The notes: generated from the sequence alone by a model not told the origin. Shown: positions 12,198 through 25,610, numbered from the stretch's first letter. The stretch: DNA of 64,000 bases from Gordonia sediminis (GCA_004193205.1 RZUM01000007.1:62001-126000), one strand, 5' to 3'. Made by a program: numbers and translations.

Positions 12198-13049
12198 TCA
12201 GCTGAAGACGACGGTGCGGTGCCCGTGGAGCAAGACGCGGTTCTCGCAGTGCCACCGGACTGCGCGGGACAGTGCCAGTGCCTCGGCGTCCTGGCCGACG
12301 TGGGCCAGACGTGCGGGATCGTAGGAGTGGTCGATGCGGATGACCTCCTGCTCGATGATGGGTCCCTCGTCGAGATCCGGGGTGACGTAATGCGCGGTGG
12401 CGCCGACCTGCTTGACACCACGGTCGTAGGCCTGGTGGTAGGGCTTGGCACCCTTGAAGCCCGGCAGGAACGAGTGGTGGATGTTGATCGCCCTGCCGCG
12501 CAATGCCCGGCATGCCTCGTCGGAGAGGATCTGCATGTAGCGGGCGAGGACAACGAGATCGGCGTCGAGTTCGTCGACCAGCGCGAGCAACTGTGCCTCG
12601 GCCTCCGGCTTGGTCGCCGGGGTCACCGGAATGAGGTAGAAGGGCAGGCCGGCGGCCTCGGCCATCGGGCGCAGCGTCTCGTGATTGGAGACGACGGCCA
12701 CCAGATCGCCACCGAGCGTTCCGGCACGCCACCGGAAGATGAGGTCGTTGAGGCAGTGGCCCATCTTCGACACCATCACGACCACTCGGGGCAGCTCGGA
12801 GCCATCGAACCGGAATTCCATGCCGAACTCATCGGCGACCTCGGTGAACTGCTCGGTCAGTTGCGCGGCATCGACGGTGTCGTCGATGCAGTGGAACGTG
12901 GTGCGCAGGAAGAAGGCGTGGCCGCGGGTGTCGTCGAACTGCTGGTGTTCGGCGATGTCGCAGTGGCGTCCGAACAGGAACGAGCTGACGGCATGGACGA
13001 TGCCTGGCCGCTGTGGGCAACTCAGCGTCAGGGTGAAGGTCTGGGTCAT
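12198..13049 (-). CDS. purU: formyltetrahydrofolate deformylase
   Basis: Hydrolyses 10-formyl-THF to formate and THF. The 283-residue protein has an N-terminal ACT domain (about 1-85, ending before PRVVVMVSKMGHCLNDL) and a C-terminal formyltransferase-fold domain with NIHHSFLPGFKGAKPYHQA carrying the catalytic Asn and His. It follows folD by 64 bp in the dimethylglycine oxidase operon. Here it likely drains methyl-derived one-carbon units to formate and frees THF; formate could then go to the FdhF/YdeP-like enzyme at 18.8-21.1 kb. In E. coli PurU mainly supplies formate for purine synthesis. Confidence 0.93.
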   Translation of the reverse strand: MTQTFTLTLSCPQRPGIVHAVSSFLFGRHCDIAEHQQFDDTRGHAFFLRTTFHCIDDTVDAAQLTEQFTEVADEFGMEFRFDGSELPRVVVMVSKMGHCLNDLIFRWRAGTLGGDLVAVVSNHETLRPMAEAAGLPFYLIPVTPATKPEAEAQLLALVDELDADLVVLARYMQILSDEACRALRGRAINIHHSFLPGFKGAKPYHQAYDRGVKQVGATAHYVTPDLDEGPIIEQEVIRIDHSYDPARLAHVGQDAEALALSRAVRWHCENRVLLHGHRTVVFS

Positions 13050-13113
13050 CGGTGCGTATCTCCTGGGTGGCGATCTCCGTTGGCAGAGATCGAGGTGGTG
13101 GTGCGTGAAACGG

Positions 13114-14006
13114 TCACGCCGGGACGGGGGAGTCGATCAGCTTCGCGGTGAGGAACTGATCCTGGATGTTGGCGCGTTCGGCGGCGGTCACGGTGTTCGC
13201 GAGTAGCAGCGCGGTCGTGACCGGTCCCACACCTCCGGGGACGGGCGTGAGGCCACCGGCGTGACCGATGAGCGCGTCGGCGTCGACGTCGCCGAGGAGC
13301 CGACCGTCGTCGGTCGCGGTCGTGCCGACGTCGATAACGGTGCTGCCCTGTGCGATGTGCTCCTGGGAGATCAGTCCGGGTACGCCCACCGCGACGACCA
13401 CGATGTCAGCGTCGCGCGTGGTGCCGGCGAGATCGGGCGTATGACGATGGCACACGGTGACCGTGGCGTTGCGCTGGACCAGCATGTGGGCGACCGGGGT
13501 GCCGACCACCAGGGACCGACCGACGACCGCTGCGGTTCGACCCTTCAGCCCGATGTCGTGGTCTTCGAGCAGATCGATGACCGCTTGCGCGGTGGCCGGG
13601 GCAAAGGCCGGCTGACCGGCCATGAGCCGACCCAGGCTGACCGGGTTGGCGCCGTCGACATCCTTCTCCGGAGCGATGGCGTTACGCAGGACCGACAGGT
13701 CGGTGCCGTCCGGGAGCGGTGTCTGCAGGATGATGCCGTGCACTCCGGGGTTGTTGCTCAGCTCCACGAGTGCGGCGTGGATGCTATCTGTCGGTGCGTC
13801 GGGGCTCAGAGCCACCGTGTCGCAATGGATTCCGGTGCGCGAGGCCGATCCGGCGATCGACCGTACGTACCAGGCGGTGGATTCGTCATCGGTGGCGGTG
13901 ACGACGGCCAACGTGGGCGTGATGCCGCGCTGGGTGAGCACGGCCGCACGGGCGGTGACGTCGGCGCGGATCGTGCGGGCCAGCTCGGAACCGCCGAGGG
14001 TGGTGG

Positions 14007-14010
<4 letters not shown>
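13114..14010 (-). CDS. folD: methylene-THF dehydrogenase FolD-type, cyclohydrolase Lys replaced
   Basis: FolD family (298 residues). FolD normally oxidises 5,10-methylene-THF with NADP and then hydrolyses methenyl-THF to 10-formyl-THF. The Rossmann site is seen in GRTAAVVGRSLVVGTPVAH. Gln96 (LQTPLP) and Asp119 (EKDVDG) of the active site are kept. The catalytic cyclohydrolase lysine (Lys56 of E. coli, in Tyr-x-x-x-Lys) is Ile52 here (YVRSI); I checked this codon on the DNA. The protein is therefore probably a dehydrogenase only. The cyclodeaminase-like gene directly upstream, overlapping by 4 bp, likely supplies the missing hydrolase step. A standard FolD is expected elsewhere in the genome. 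Confidence 0.9.
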
Positions 14011-17119
<3,109 letters not shown>

Positions 17120-17207
17120 CTAATTGCGGGCTACGGGGCGAGTGGCTGATCGGGCCCGGGTGAGTTGAAGTTGCAGTTCCGGGGTGTGTCGATTACTTGT
17201 CGGCAAC

Positions 17208-17217
17208 TGATATATCT
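17208..17217. promoter_or_regulatory. TGATATATCT, candidate GntR/FCD operator
   Basis: Nine of ten bases match the TGATATATCA palindrome found upstream of glyA and of the FdhF-like gene; the flanking CTGATATATC is also shared. It lies between the dimethylglycine oxidase operon (minus strand) and the 5-formyl-THF cyclo-ligase gene (plus strand), and could control both. Confidence 0.65.
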
Positions 17218-17331
17218 AAGGTAAGGTGATGCTGTCCACAGGTCAACCCCCCTCGGCGGAAATTCCAGAACACGGCGGAATCGTGGCAGCGCCGCGCCTG
17301 TGGACCCGAAGGCCACGACGGAGAGGAACGC

Positions 17332-17961
17332 ATGAGTACCGGTGAGCCTCACACAAAGGAAGCGTGGCGTGAGCGCCTGCTCCTCGCCCGCGCTGCGCGT
17401 TCGGAGTCAGACCGCCGGCATGACGCCGAACGCCTCCGGGGCGCGGTCTCGGATCTGGTGCGACCGGGTGCCACGGTGGCCGCCTACATGCCCACGCGTG
17501 CCGAACCCGGGGATTCGACCGTGCTCGATGCGCTCCGCGACAACGATGTGACGGTGCTGCTGCCGATCGTGCGTGAGGGTCGGGCACTGTCGTGGGGCGT
17601 GTACTCGGGTTCCTCGCGCATGACCAGTGGGCCCTACGGTCTCCGGGAACCGGATGACCGGGACGGCAGGCCGCGCGGCATCCGGGACGCGGACCTGGTG
17701 CTGGTTCCCGCGCTGGCGATCGATCGACGGGGCGTGCGACTCGGCCGCGGCGCGGGGTATTACGATCGCGCGCTGTCGGGGCTCCGAGACCGTGAGATCC
17801 CGAGGGTGGCGGTGGTTCACGATGACGAGTTGCTCGACGAGTTGCCGTCCGAATCCCACGACGTGCGGATGACGCATGTGATCACTCCGTCGCGGGGGCT
17901 GTTGGAGATACCGGTCGACACGATTCCGCGATTTCACGTCACTGCCCGCTCGAACCCATGA
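17332..17961 (+). CDS. 5-formyltetrahydrofolate cyclo-ligase
   Basis: ATP-dependent enzyme (209 residues) that returns 5-formyl-THF to 5,10-methenyl-THF. The family signature [11 protein letters not shown] is present near residue 143, and the N-terminal basic helix resembles the ATP-binding start. A good site (GGAGAGGAA) precedes the ATG. 5-Formyl-THF forms as a side product when serine hydroxymethyltransferase meets methenyl-THF, so this gene fits the local pathway as a salvage step. It is divergent from the dimethylglycine oxidase operon, and its 3' end overlaps fdhD by 23 bp on the other strand. Many actinobacteria carry this gene in other settings. Confidence 0.88.
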   Translation: MSTGEPHTKEAWRERLLLARAARSESDRRHDAERLRGAVSDLVRPGATVAAYMPTRAEPGDSTVLDALRDNDVTVLLPIVREGRALSWGVYSGSSRMTSGPYGLREPDDRDGRPRGIRDADLVLVPALAIDRRGVRLGRGAGYYDRALSGLRDREIPRVAVVHDDELLDELPSESHDVRMTHVITPSRGLLEIPVDTIPRFHVTARSNP

Positions 17962-18778
17962 CGATGCGGTCGGGATGTGTGTAGACGTTCATCGTCTCAC
18001 CGCGAAGGAAGCCGACCAGTGTCATGCCGGTTGCGTCGGCAAGGTCGATCGCGAGTGAGGACGGTGCCGAGACCGCCGCGAGAACCGGGATCCCCGCCAT
18101 TGCTGCCTTCTGCGTCAGCTCGAACGAAGCGCGGCCGGACACCAGCAGGATCGTGTGGCGCAAAGGGAATCGGCCGACTTCCATACCCCATCCGATCAGC
18201 TTGTCGACCGCGTTGTGGCGACCGATGTCCTCCCTGACCGCGAAGGGAGTCCCCTCTGCATCGAACAGTCCCGCGGCGTGCAGCCCGCCGGTCGTGCTGA
18301 AGACCCGCTGTGCCTCGCGCAATGTGTCCGGGAGTGAGACGAGGGTGTCGATCGGCACCGAGGTGTCGTCACCGGCCGGCTCGAACCGGGTGCGGAGTCG
18401 CACGGCATCCAGTGAACTCTTGCCGCACACGCCGCACGACGACGTGGTGTAGAAGTTCCGCTCGATACCGACATCGGGGAGCCGCACTCCGGGGGCGAGC
18501 GTCACATCGAGCACGTTGTAGGTGTTGCGACCGTCGTCGTCGAAGCTGTTGCAGTAGCGAATGGACTCGATGTCGTCGCGCGCTCGGATGAGCCCTTCGG
18601 TCAGCAGGAATCCCTGTGCCAGTTCGAAATCCGAACCGGGGGTGCGCATCGTCACGGACATCGGGGTGCCGTTGATACGGATCTCGAGTGGCTCCTCGAC
18701 TACCACCGCATCGGGTCTGCGCGTCGTGCGTGTGTTCTCGATGCGGGTGACTCGGGTACGAGTGCTGAGCCTGCCCAT
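17939..18778 (-). CDS. fdhD: formate dehydrogenase accessory sulfurtransferase
   Basis: FdhD passes sulfur from a cysteine desulfurase to the molybdenum cofactor of formate dehydrogenases and is needed for their activity. The 279-residue protein has the catalytic pair Cys115-x2-Cys118 in [10 protein letters not shown], plus [11 protein letters not shown] and [11 protein letters not shown]. The ATG at 18778 shares one base with the stop of the FdhF-like gene, so the two are coupled. A longer upstream frame is only a shadow of that gene. Confidence 0.93.
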   Translation of the reverse strand: MGRLSTRTRVTRIENTRTTRRPDAVVVEEPLEIRINGTPMSVTMRTPGSDFELAQGFLLTEGLIRARDDIESIRYCNSFDDDGRNTYNVLDVTLAPGVRLPDVGIERNFYTTSSCGVCGKSSLDAVRLRTRFEPAGDDTSVPIDTLVSLPDTLREAQRVFSTTGGLHAAGLFDAEGTPFAVREDIGRHNAVDKLIGWGMEVGRFPLRHTILLVSGRASFELTQKAAMAGIPVLAAVSAPSSLAIDLADATGMTLVGFLRGETMNVYTHPDRIVMGSSGQ

Positions 18779-21081
18779 CAGTGCCTGGCTTCCAACCGGA
18801 TGGTGACCGCCTTGGAGACCGGGGTGTTCGACTTGAGGGCGACGTGGTCGAGAGGGATGAGCGGGTTGGTTTCCGGGTAGTACGCAGCCACATTGCCGAT
18901 GGGGGTCGGATACGGCACGAGCCGGAAGTCCTCGGCGCGACGCTCCTCGAGCGAGCCATCCGGAGACCTCCACTCCGAGACCAGGTCCACTCGATCGCCG
19001 GCGCGGTAGCCGTGCGATTCGATGTCGGCGGCGTTGATGAGCAGCACCCGTCGTCCGCCCTTCACCCCGCGATAGCGGTCGTCAAGACCGTAGATGGTGG
19101 TGTTGTACTGGTCATGACTGCGCATCGTCTGCAGGATCAGCCGTCCCGTGGGCACGGGAATCCAGACGAGCTCGTTCACGACGAAGTTTGCCTTGCCGCT
19201 GTAGGTGTCGAATCGCCGTTCGTCGCGCGGCGGATGTGGGAGACAGAATCCGTCGGGCTGGCGGACCTTGGTGTTGAAATCCTCGAACCCGGGGATGACG
19301 CGGCCGATCGAGTTTCGGATCGAGTCGTAGTCGTCAGCAAATTCGCGCCACGGGACCGGGTGGTTCGACCCGAACAGGGCGAGAGCGAGTTCGCAAACGA
19401 TGGCGACCTCGCTGCGCAGATGCTCACTCGCAGGCTTGAGGCCGCCCCGCGACAGGTGCACCATCGACATCGAATCTTCCACGCTCACTTGCTGTTTGCG
19501 TCCGGCGCGAACGTCTTTGTCGGTGCGACCCAGGGAGGGGAGGATGAGGCCGATCTTGCCCGTGACGAGGTGTGACCGGTTGAGCTTGGTGGAGACCTGG
19601 ACGGTGAGTGCGCAGTTACGCAGGGCGGCTTCGGTGACCGCGGTGTCCGGGGTGGCCGAGACGAAGTTCCCACCCATGGCCATGAAGACCGAGGCGGTGC
19701 CGTCGCGTATCGCCCGAATCGAGTCGACCGCATCGAGCCCGTGATGACGAGGGGATTCGATACCGAATTCGGTGTCGAGTGCATCGAGGAACTCATCGGG
19801 CATCTTCTCCCAGATACCCATCGTGCGATCGCCTTGCACATTGGAATGGCCGCGGACCGGACACACGCCGGCACCGGGCTTACCGATCATCCCGCGCATG
19901 AACAGCAGGGCCACGGCATCCTGGATGGTCGCGACGCCGTGGGTTTGTTGGGTGAGCCCCATCGCCCAGCAGATGATGGTGCGTTGCGAGGTGATGACGG
20001 CGTCGGCCGTAGCCTGCAACTCCTCGCGGGTCAGCCCCGTGGCCTGCAGCACGATGTCGAGGTCGACGGTGCGGATGTGCTCGGCGTATTCGGTCCAGCC
20101 GGCGCACGAGTTCTCGAGGAAGTCGTGGTCGAGCACGGTCCCCGGCGCCCGGTCCTCGGCCTCGAGGACCAGTTTGGCCAGTCCTTGGAAGAGTGCCTGG
20201 TCGCCGCCGATACGGATCTGCAGGAAGTCGTCGGCGATGGCGACGCCGTCACCGATGACGCCGTGGACCTTCTGCGGGTCCTTGAATCGGAGCAGCCCGG
20301 CCTCGGGAAGGGGATTGACCGCGATCACCCGAGCTCCGTTGCCCTTGGCCTTCTCGAGTGTCGAGAGCATGCGGGGATGATTGGTGCCGGGGTTCTGACC
20401 GGCGATGATGATCAGTTCGGCATGTTCGATGTCAGGTACCGACACCGAACCCTTCCCGATCCCGATCGTCTCGGTCAGCGCGGAACCGGAAGACTCGTGG
20501 CACATGTTCGAACAGTCGGGCATGTTGTTCGTCCCGAATGCGCGAATCATCAACTGGTACACGAAGGCCGCTTCGTTGCTGGTGCGGCCCGAGGTGTAGA
20601 AGACAGCCTCGTCCGGCGACGCCAGATTGCGAAGTTCGTCCGCGATGAGCGCGTACGCATCGTCCCAGTCGATGGGTACGTAGTGTCGCGCTCCGGGCCG
20701 AAGCATCATCGGGTGCGTCAGTCGCCCCTGCTGACCCAGCCAGTATTCGGGCTTGGTGAGCAGTTCGTCGACCGAGTGGGCTGCGAAGAAATCAGGGCCG
20801 ACGGTCCGTTTGGTGGCTTCCTCCGCGACCGCCTTCGCGCCGTTCTCGCAGAACTCGGCGTGCTTGCGATGGCCCGGGGTCTCCGGCCATGCGCAACCGG
20901 GGCAGTCGAACCCGTTGCGCTGGTTCAATCTGAAGAAGGTCTTGGCCGTTCTGCCGACACCCATCTGCTCACGGCCTCGAAGCAGGGACACCATCACCGC
21001 AGGAACGCCTGCGGCATAGGACTTGTTCGGGGAGATGACGATAGCGTTCTCGTCATAGTCGTACTTGTCGGCGGCGCCCAA
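18778..21081 (-). CDS. FdhF/YdeP family molybdopterin oxidoreductase, probable formate dehydrogenase
   Basis: Molybdopterin bis-guanine-dinucleotide enzyme of the FdhF/YdeP family. Motifs include [11 protein letters not shown], the cofactor-binding [13 protein letters not shown], the likely Mo-ligand Cys in [10 protein letters not shown] (where FdhF has Sec), [11 protein letters not shown], and [13 protein letters not shown]. The N-terminus has CPGC plus one later Cys, not the complete four-Cys iron-sulfur motif of FdhF. Formate as substrate is inferred from the coupled fdhD and from PurU in the same putative regulon; YdeP proteins themselves are poorly characterised. The frame is open to a TTG at 21120, but AGGAG fits a TTG at 21081, which also leaves the operator 45 bp upstream. 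Confidence 0.82.
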   Translation of the reverse strand: MGAADKYDYDENAIVISPNKSYAAGVPAVMVSLLRGREQMGVGRTAKTFFRLNQRNGFDCPGCAWPETPGHRKHAEFCENGAKAVAEEATKRTVGPDFFAAHSVDELLTKPEYWLGQQGRLTHPMMLRPGARHYVPIDWDDAYALIADELRNLASPDEAVFYTSGRTSNEAAFVYQLMIRAFGTNNMPDCSNMCHESSGSALTETIGIGKGSVSVPDIEHAELIIIAGQNPGTNHPRMLSTLEKAKGNGARVIAVNPLPEAGLLRFKDPQKVHGVIGDGVAIADDFLQIRIGGDQALFQGLAKLVLEAEDRAPGTVLDHDFLENSCAGWTEYAEHIRTVDLDIVLQATGLTREELQATADAVITSQRTIICWAMGLTQQTHGVATIQDAVALLFMRGMIGKPGAGVCPVRGHSNVQGDRTMGIWEKMPDEFLDALDTEFGIESPRHHGLDAVDSIRAIRDGTASVFMAMGGNFVSATPDTAVTEAALRNCALTVQVSTKLNRSHLVTGKIGLILPSLGRTDKDVRAGRKQQVSVEDSMSMVHLSRGGLKPASEHLRSEVAIVCELALALFGSNHPVPWREFADDYDSIRNSIGRVIPGFEDFNTKVRQPDGFCLPHPPRDERRFDTYSGKANFVVNELVWIPVPTGRLILQTMRSHDQYNTTIYGLDDRYRGVKGGRRVLLINAADIESHGYRAGDRVDLVSEWRSPDGSLEERRAEDFRLVPYPTPIGNVAAYYPETNPLIPLDHVALKSNTPVSKAVTIRLEARH

Positions 21082-21125
21082 GATCACTCCTGTAGGTGAA
21101 TTGCCCTGACCCTGCAACAAATCCT

Positions 21126-21135
21126 TGATATATCA
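21126..21135. promoter_or_regulatory. TGATATATCA palindrome, candidate GntR/FCD operator
   Basis: Exact copy of the palindrome found upstream of glyA, placed just before the FdhF-like gene. It supports joint control of formate oxidation with sarcosine and dimethylglycine oxidation. The distance to the preferred start is 45 bp. Confidence 0.7.
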
Positions 21136-21198
21136 GATGGATGCTAGAGGGTTTCGGACGGAGCCGTCAAGGGGCCAGGAGCGAGTTCTGCGTGTCGA

Positions 21199-23529
21199 TC
21201 ACCCGATCAGATCGAGCGCAGCCCGGATGATCGAGTCCTCGTCGATGCCGTGTAGCCGGTACACCTCGTCGAGCGAACCGGATTGGCCGAAGGTCGTCAC
21301 ACCCAGGGCTATCGACTCGACGCGGTTGATCGTCGGGACGAAGCTCAGGGTGTGCGGGTGACCGTCGAGGACGGTGACCATCGGCGTCGCCCGGTCGGCG
21401 GGGAACACCTGATCCAAGATCCACGTGGGTGCAGCGCCCTGACCACGCCGGGCCTGCAAGGCCTCGAACACCAGGCCGGGACTGGTGATCACCGCAACAT
21501 CGCAATCGATGTCCATCTGGGCCAACCGATCTGCCGCTGCCAACGCGTCGGTCACCATGGCGCCGACGGCGACGATGGTCACCACGGGATGCGCCGCGCG
21601 TCGCAGGGGATAGGCGCCCGCGACGACCTGCCGCCGTCGCCGCTCCCGCGCTGCCGGGTCGGTCGGCACCGCGGCCAGCTTCTGCTCGACGGGCCGGGTC
21701 GACAGCCGCAGGTATGCGGATCGTCCGCCCGGCTTGCCCATGTGAGCCAGGCAATCCAGCAGCGTCCACTCGACGTCGAGCGCGAACGCCGGTTCGTAGC
21801 TCACACACCCGGGTTGTTCGAGACCGATCGACGGGGTCTTGATCGATTGGTGTGCGCCACCTTCGGGCGCCAGTGACACGCCGGCAGGGGTTCCGACGAG
21901 GATGGACTGTCCGCCGGCGTAGATGCCGAATGACCATGGCTCCAAGGCCCGTTCGACGAAGGGGTCGTAGAGGACCCCGATCGGGAGCAGCGGCTGACCC
22001 CAGCGGCTCCAGGTGGCGCCCAGTTCGCCGATGAGCCCGACGAGATTGGTCTCGGCGATCCCGAGTTCCATGTGCTGGCCGGTGGGTCGCTCCCGCCAGT
22101 GCATGATCGTCTCGCGGTCGTCGTCGAACCAATCGCGACGCTCCGTCGGTGACCACACGCCCACCTTGTTCAGCCAGCCGGCCAGATTCGTCGAGGACGT
22201 GACATCGGGGCTCACCGTGATCACCCGGCGGGCGACCTCGGGTGCTTCGCGCGTCAGGTCGAGCAGTGTCCGGCCGAGCGCGGCCTGAGTGGTGGAGACC
22301 GCCGTCGGTATCCGAGTGAGGTCTGTGGGCACGTGGAGGTCCACGGGTGTGGGCACAGGTTCGCGGGTCAGGCGGGCCGCGGTGGCCGCACAGAGTTCAC
22401 CGGCCGGGGAACCTGCGTCGAAACGGTGCCACGGATGTGCGGGGTCCTCACCCAGTTCCTCTGCGAGACCGGCGAACTGCTCCGCGGTCAGCAGGGTCGA
22501 ATGGTTCTGCGGATGTCCCTGTGTCGGCAGCCCGTAGCCCTTGATCGTGTAGGCGAGGATGACCGTCGGTCGGGTGTCGTCGATGCCCGCGAACGCCGCC
22601 CGCAACGCACCCAGGTCGTGGCCTCCGAGGTTGCGGATGGCGGCATGCAGGGTGGCGTCGTCGAGATCGGCGAGGAGCGCGGCGATCCGTTCGGCGTCGG
22701 GCCCGTCACCCGGCAGCCGCGAGCGGATCTCGTCGTCGTGGCACCGCAGCAGTCGTTGATACTCCGCGTTCGGCATCTCGGTGATCCGGGTACGGAGTGC
22801 GTCGCCGCCCGGGCGGGCGAACAACTCGTCGAGCAAGTGACCCCACTTCACCGTGATCACCTGCCATCCTGCCGCGGCGAACATCGCCTCCAGACGCCCT
22901 GCCGCGATATTGGGCACGACGCGGTCGAGCGACTGACGATTGAGGTCGACGATCCAGACGATTTCGCCGAGCTCGGGCACCGACGGGTCCAGGATGGCCT
23001 CCCACACCGCACCCTCGTCGAGCTCGGCGTCACCCACCAGCGAGTACTGCCGACCGGTGCCGGCTGCACCAAACGCGGTCGTCACGTAGCGCCGCGCCAT
23101 CGCTCCCCAGATGGGAGCCGTGGCGCCGATGCCCACCGAGCCGGTCGAGTAGTCGACGGTGTCGGGATCTTTTGTGCGGCTCGGATAGCTCTGCAGGCCG
23201 CCGAGTTCCCGCAGCCGCGGTAGGTAGTCCGCATCGAGTTCCCCGAGGAGGTAGTTGATCGCGTGGAGTACTGGTGCGGCGTGCGGCTTCACCGAGACCC
23301 GGTCACCGGATCGCAGCTGGGAGAACCAGAGTTCGGTCATGATCGAGACCATCGACGCACACGATGCCTGATGTCCGCCGACCTTCAACCCGGACGGATT
23401 CGGGCGCATCCGGTTCGCGTGGTGCACGATCGCCGTCGAGGTCCAGAGCACCCGTCGGGAGATCTCCTCGAGGACGGAGTCGAGATCGCGGGCCACGTCA
23501 CCGGCCGGGGGTGGGGAAAACGTCGTCAT
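21199..23529 (-). CDS. transketolase-like / homodimeric pyruvate dehydrogenase E1-like protein
   Basis: Thiamin diphosphate enzyme of about 776 residues, in the AceE/transketolase superfamily. The N-terminal TPP site is seen in GDAELDEGAVWEA followed by WIVDLNRQSLD. A middle transketolase domain includes MELGIAETNLVGLIGELG, and there is a C-terminal domain. It is shorter than true AceE (about 890-930 residues). The ATG at 23529 has GAGGAG 7 bp upstream. It is divergent from an Lrp-type regulator. A 2-oxoacid such as pyruvate is the likely substrate, which could link serine from GlyA to central metabolism, but no E2 or E3 gene is nearby, so the substrate is uncertain. Confidence 0.78.
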   Translation of the reverse strand: MTTFSPPPAGDVARDLDSVLEEISRRVLWTSTAIVHHANRMRPNPSGLKVGGHQASCASMVSIMTELWFSQLRSGDRVSVKPHAAPVLHAINYLLGELDADYLPRLRELGGLQSYPSRTKDPDTVDYSTGSVGIGATAPIWGAMARRYVTTAFGAAGTGRQYSLVGDAELDEGAVWEAILDPSVPELGEIVWIVDLNRQSLDRVVPNIAAGRLEAMFAAAGWQVITVKWGHLLDELFARPGGDALRTRITEMPNAEYQRLLRCHDDEIRSRLPGDGPDAERIAALLADLDDATLHAAIRNLGGHDLGALRAAFAGIDDTRPTVILAYTIKGYGLPTQGHPQNHSTLLTAEQFAGLAEELGEDPAHPWHRFDAGSPAGELCAATAARLTREPVPTPVDLHVPTDLTRIPTAVSTTQAALGRTLLDLTREAPEVARRVITVSPDVTSSTNLAGWLNKVGVWSPTERRDWFDDDRETIMHWRERPTGQHMELGIAETNLVGLIGELGATWSRWGQPLLPIGVLYDPFVERALEPWSFGIYAGGQSILVGTPAGVSLAPEGGAHQSIKTPSIGLEQPGCVSYEPAFALDVEWTLLDCLAHMGKPGGRSAYLRLSTRPVEQKLAAVPTDPAARERRRRQVVAGAYPLRRAAHPVVTIVAVGAMVTDALAAADRLAQMDIDCDVAVITSPGLVFEALQARRGQGAAPTWILDQVFPADRATPMVTVLDGHPHTLSFVPTINRVESIALGVTTFGQSGSLDEVYRLHGIDEDSIIRAALDLIG

Positions 23530-23655
23530 CGTCGACTCCTCGCGTGCGCATTGTGCAGAACTTCTCCGAGTGTCCTCGTCGACTGGCATAGTGTGCAAGA
23601 GATTCGCTCGACGTTGAGCAGAATGCACAGACTCTGCTCTGGAGGTCGCGACGGG

Positions 23656-24129
23656 ATGGTCACGATGCGCAACACGATGAGATTCGACGGCACCGACCGG
23701 CGAATCCTGCGGGCGCTGATCCGCGCACCGCGGGCCACGACCAGCGCGCTGGCGCAACGAACCGGTCTGTCGCGCAACACCGTTCAGGCACGGCTGTCCC
23801 GCTGGTCGGACACCGACGTGCTGCACGGGTTCGACCGTCGGATCGACACCGAGGCGTTGGGGTATTCGATCACCGCGTACGTGTTCACCGAGGTGACCCA
23901 GCGCATGCTCGCCGAGGTGTCGGTGGCGCTCGAACAGATACCCGAGGTGGTCGAAGTGCTCGGACTCAGCGGTGTCACCGACCTGTTGGTGCAGGTGGTC
24001 GCCCGGGACGCGGACGATCTCTACCGCGTCGCCGGGCTCATCCTCGACATCGACGGAGTGCAGCGCAGCACGACGGCGCTGCGCATGCGCACCCTCGTCG
24101 AGTTCCGTCTCGATCAGCTACTGGAATGA
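23656..24129 (+). CDS. Lrp/AsnC family transcriptional regulator
   Basis: A 157-residue regulator with an N-terminal helix-turn-helix (DRRILRALIRAP through LSRNTVQARLSRW) and a C-terminal RAM ligand domain (from about 70, with VVEVLGLSGVTDLLVQVVARD). GGAGG at 23641-23645 is 10 bp from the ATG at 23656; ATGs at 23665 and 23677 are alternatives. It is divergent from the AceE/transketolase-like gene, so it most likely controls that gene and itself in response to an amino or keto acid. Confidence 0.88.
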   Translation: MVTMRNTMRFDGTDRRILRALIRAPRATTSALAQRTGLSRNTVQARLSRWSDTDVLHGFDRRIDTEALGYSITAYVFTEVTQRMLAEVSVALEQIPEVVEVLGLSGVTDLLVQVVARDADDLYRVAGLILDIDGVQRSTTALRMRTLVEFRLDQLLE

Positions 24130-24138
24130 CCGAGTCGC

Positions 24139-24933
24139 CTACATCCCGGCCGGCGGATGCCCGAGGCAGAAGGCGGCACCCATCGGGTCCGTGACCGCTG
24201 CGAGCGTCCCGTAGGGGGTCACCTCGCCGGGCATCATGATCTGGCCGCCCAGCGACTCGATCTGCTTCACCGTGGCGTCGACGTCGTCGACGGTGATGTA
24301 GACCTGCCAGAACGACGGCACCTCGGCCGGATGGATCTTGGACGCGTCCATGATCCCGCTGTAGGAGCTCTCACCGACGAAGACCTGACCGTAGGCGTCG
24401 GGGCCCACCGCATCCGGATCGCCACCTGTGCCGATCTCCTCGATGCGTGCTCCGAGGAGGGTCTTGTAGAACTCGATCGACTTCGCGTAGTCCTTGGTGT
24501 GGCACTCGAACCAGTACGGGGTGCCGTGTTCGCCCCACTCGGCAAAACCCGCATGGGTCCCGGGCTGCCAGAACCCGATCGCCGCGCCCGCCGGGTCGGC
24601 GATGGTCATCATCGAGCCGAGATCGGCAATCGCCATCGGCGGGACGAGGACCGTCCCGCCCGCCGCCTCGGCGGCTTTGGCGGTGGCCTCGGCGTCATCG
24701 GTGCGCAGATACACCGACCAGATGTTGGGCGGAGTGCCGGGCATCGCCGGCGACAGACCGCACACCGTATGCCCGTTCTTCATGAAGTTCTGGTATCCAC
24801 CGAACTCCTCGTTGGGCGGGGCGTCGACCTCCCATCCGAAGATCTCGCCGTAGAACTCGGCGGCCTTCGCAGGGTCGCTGCTCATCAGATCGAACCAGAT
24901 CGGGGCGCCGACCGGCGCCGAGTACTCGGTCAT
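24139..24933 (-). CDS. VOC family protein, two glyoxalase-like domains
   Basis: A 264-residue protein made of two vicinal-oxygen-chelate domains in tandem (about 9-120 and 140-260, each starting with a WFDL or WFEC-like strand). Such proteins include dioxygenases, lyases and resistance proteins; the substrate cannot be read from the sequence. The ATG at 24933 follows GAAGGA, and in-frame sequence upstream lacks family character. It is convergent with the Lrp gene (9 bp apart) and divergent from a membrane-protein gene. Confidence 0.8.
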   Translation of the reverse strand: MTEYSAPVGAPIWFDLMSSDPAKAAEFYGEIFGWEVDAPPNEEFGGYQNFMKNGHTVCGLSPAMPGTPPNIWSVYLRTDDAEATAKAAEAAGGTVLVPPMAIADLGSMMTIADPAGAAIGFWQPGTHAGFAEWGEHGTPYWFECHTKDYAKSIEFYKTLLGARIEEIGTGGDPDAVGPDAYGQVFVGESSYSGIMDASKIHPAEVPSFWQVYITVDDVDATVKQIESLGGQIMMPGEVTPYGTLAAVTDPMGAAFCLGHPPAGM

Positions 24934-25085
24934 TTCGAGTCCTTCCAGGGTTTGGTTTCTCCACCACTGCTGACCGTCAGCGTGGCGGAAACTCATCGCA
25001 GACACGCCGGATACCGCGAATGAGCACGTCTGCGGGGCGGCGTCATACGCGGAGCGTCGCCGCGGTCTCATGGCACCCTTGAGGG

Positions 25086-25610
25086 ATGAGTGACGGAGCG
25101 GACGGCGCCCGCGCATCGGTACGCAAGTTCACCTGGCCGATCGCGCTGGTCACCGGGCTGCTTCTGGTGGCGTTCAGCCTCGTCCCGTGGGGTGTCTCGG
25201 ACCAAGGGGTGCAGCCGTCCATCACCGGACTCGGCCGGGTCTCGGTTCCCGGGGCCGGGCCCGAGGACGTGGCCTTCCTCGAGGAGCACACGCTGCGCCC
25301 CGGACTCGTCACCGTTGTGCTCGGTGCGGTGATCGCGGTAGTCGCGGCACTGGCATGGTGGCGGCCGCGGCTGCGCCGGCCGGCGGTCGTCATCGTAGGT
25401 CTGGCCGCTGTCGGCGCCCTGATCGCCGCGATTCCGACGTTGGCCGATCCCGCGGGGCACTTACTCGACGATCAGGTCAACAGTGCGCTGAACTCGGACT
25501 CGTCCCTTCTCGGTGCCGGCTACGGGGTGATCGGGGTGATCGTCGTCGGCATCGTGCTGATCGGACTCGTCGTGGCCGCGGCGCTCACCCCAGCCGGCGG
25601 ATCGTCTTGA
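25086..25610 (+). CDS. membrane protein, 174 aa
   Basis: Small integral membrane protein with four predicted transmembrane segments (about 17-36, 73-92, 97-115 and 143-167) and an extracytoplasmic-looking loop between the first two. It resembles the Trp-rich membrane proteins of actinobacteria with unknown function. Its 3' end overlaps the NlpC/P60 gene on the other strand by 26 bp. Confidence 0.7.
   Translation: MSDGADGARASVRKFTWPIALVTGLLLVAFSLVPWGVSDQGVQPSITGLGRVSVPGAGPEDVAFLEEHTLRPGLVTVVLGAVIAVVAALAWWRPRLRRPAVVIVGLAAVGALIAAIPTLADPAGHLLDDQVNSALNSDSSLLGAGYGVIGVIVVGIVLIGLVVAAALTPAGGSS

Noticed and set aside
13071-13092. Possible hairpin CGATCTC/GAGATCG between folD and purU
   Set aside because: Only a 7-bp stem with an 8-nt loop and no T-run; the genes look co-transcribed, so I do not call a terminator.
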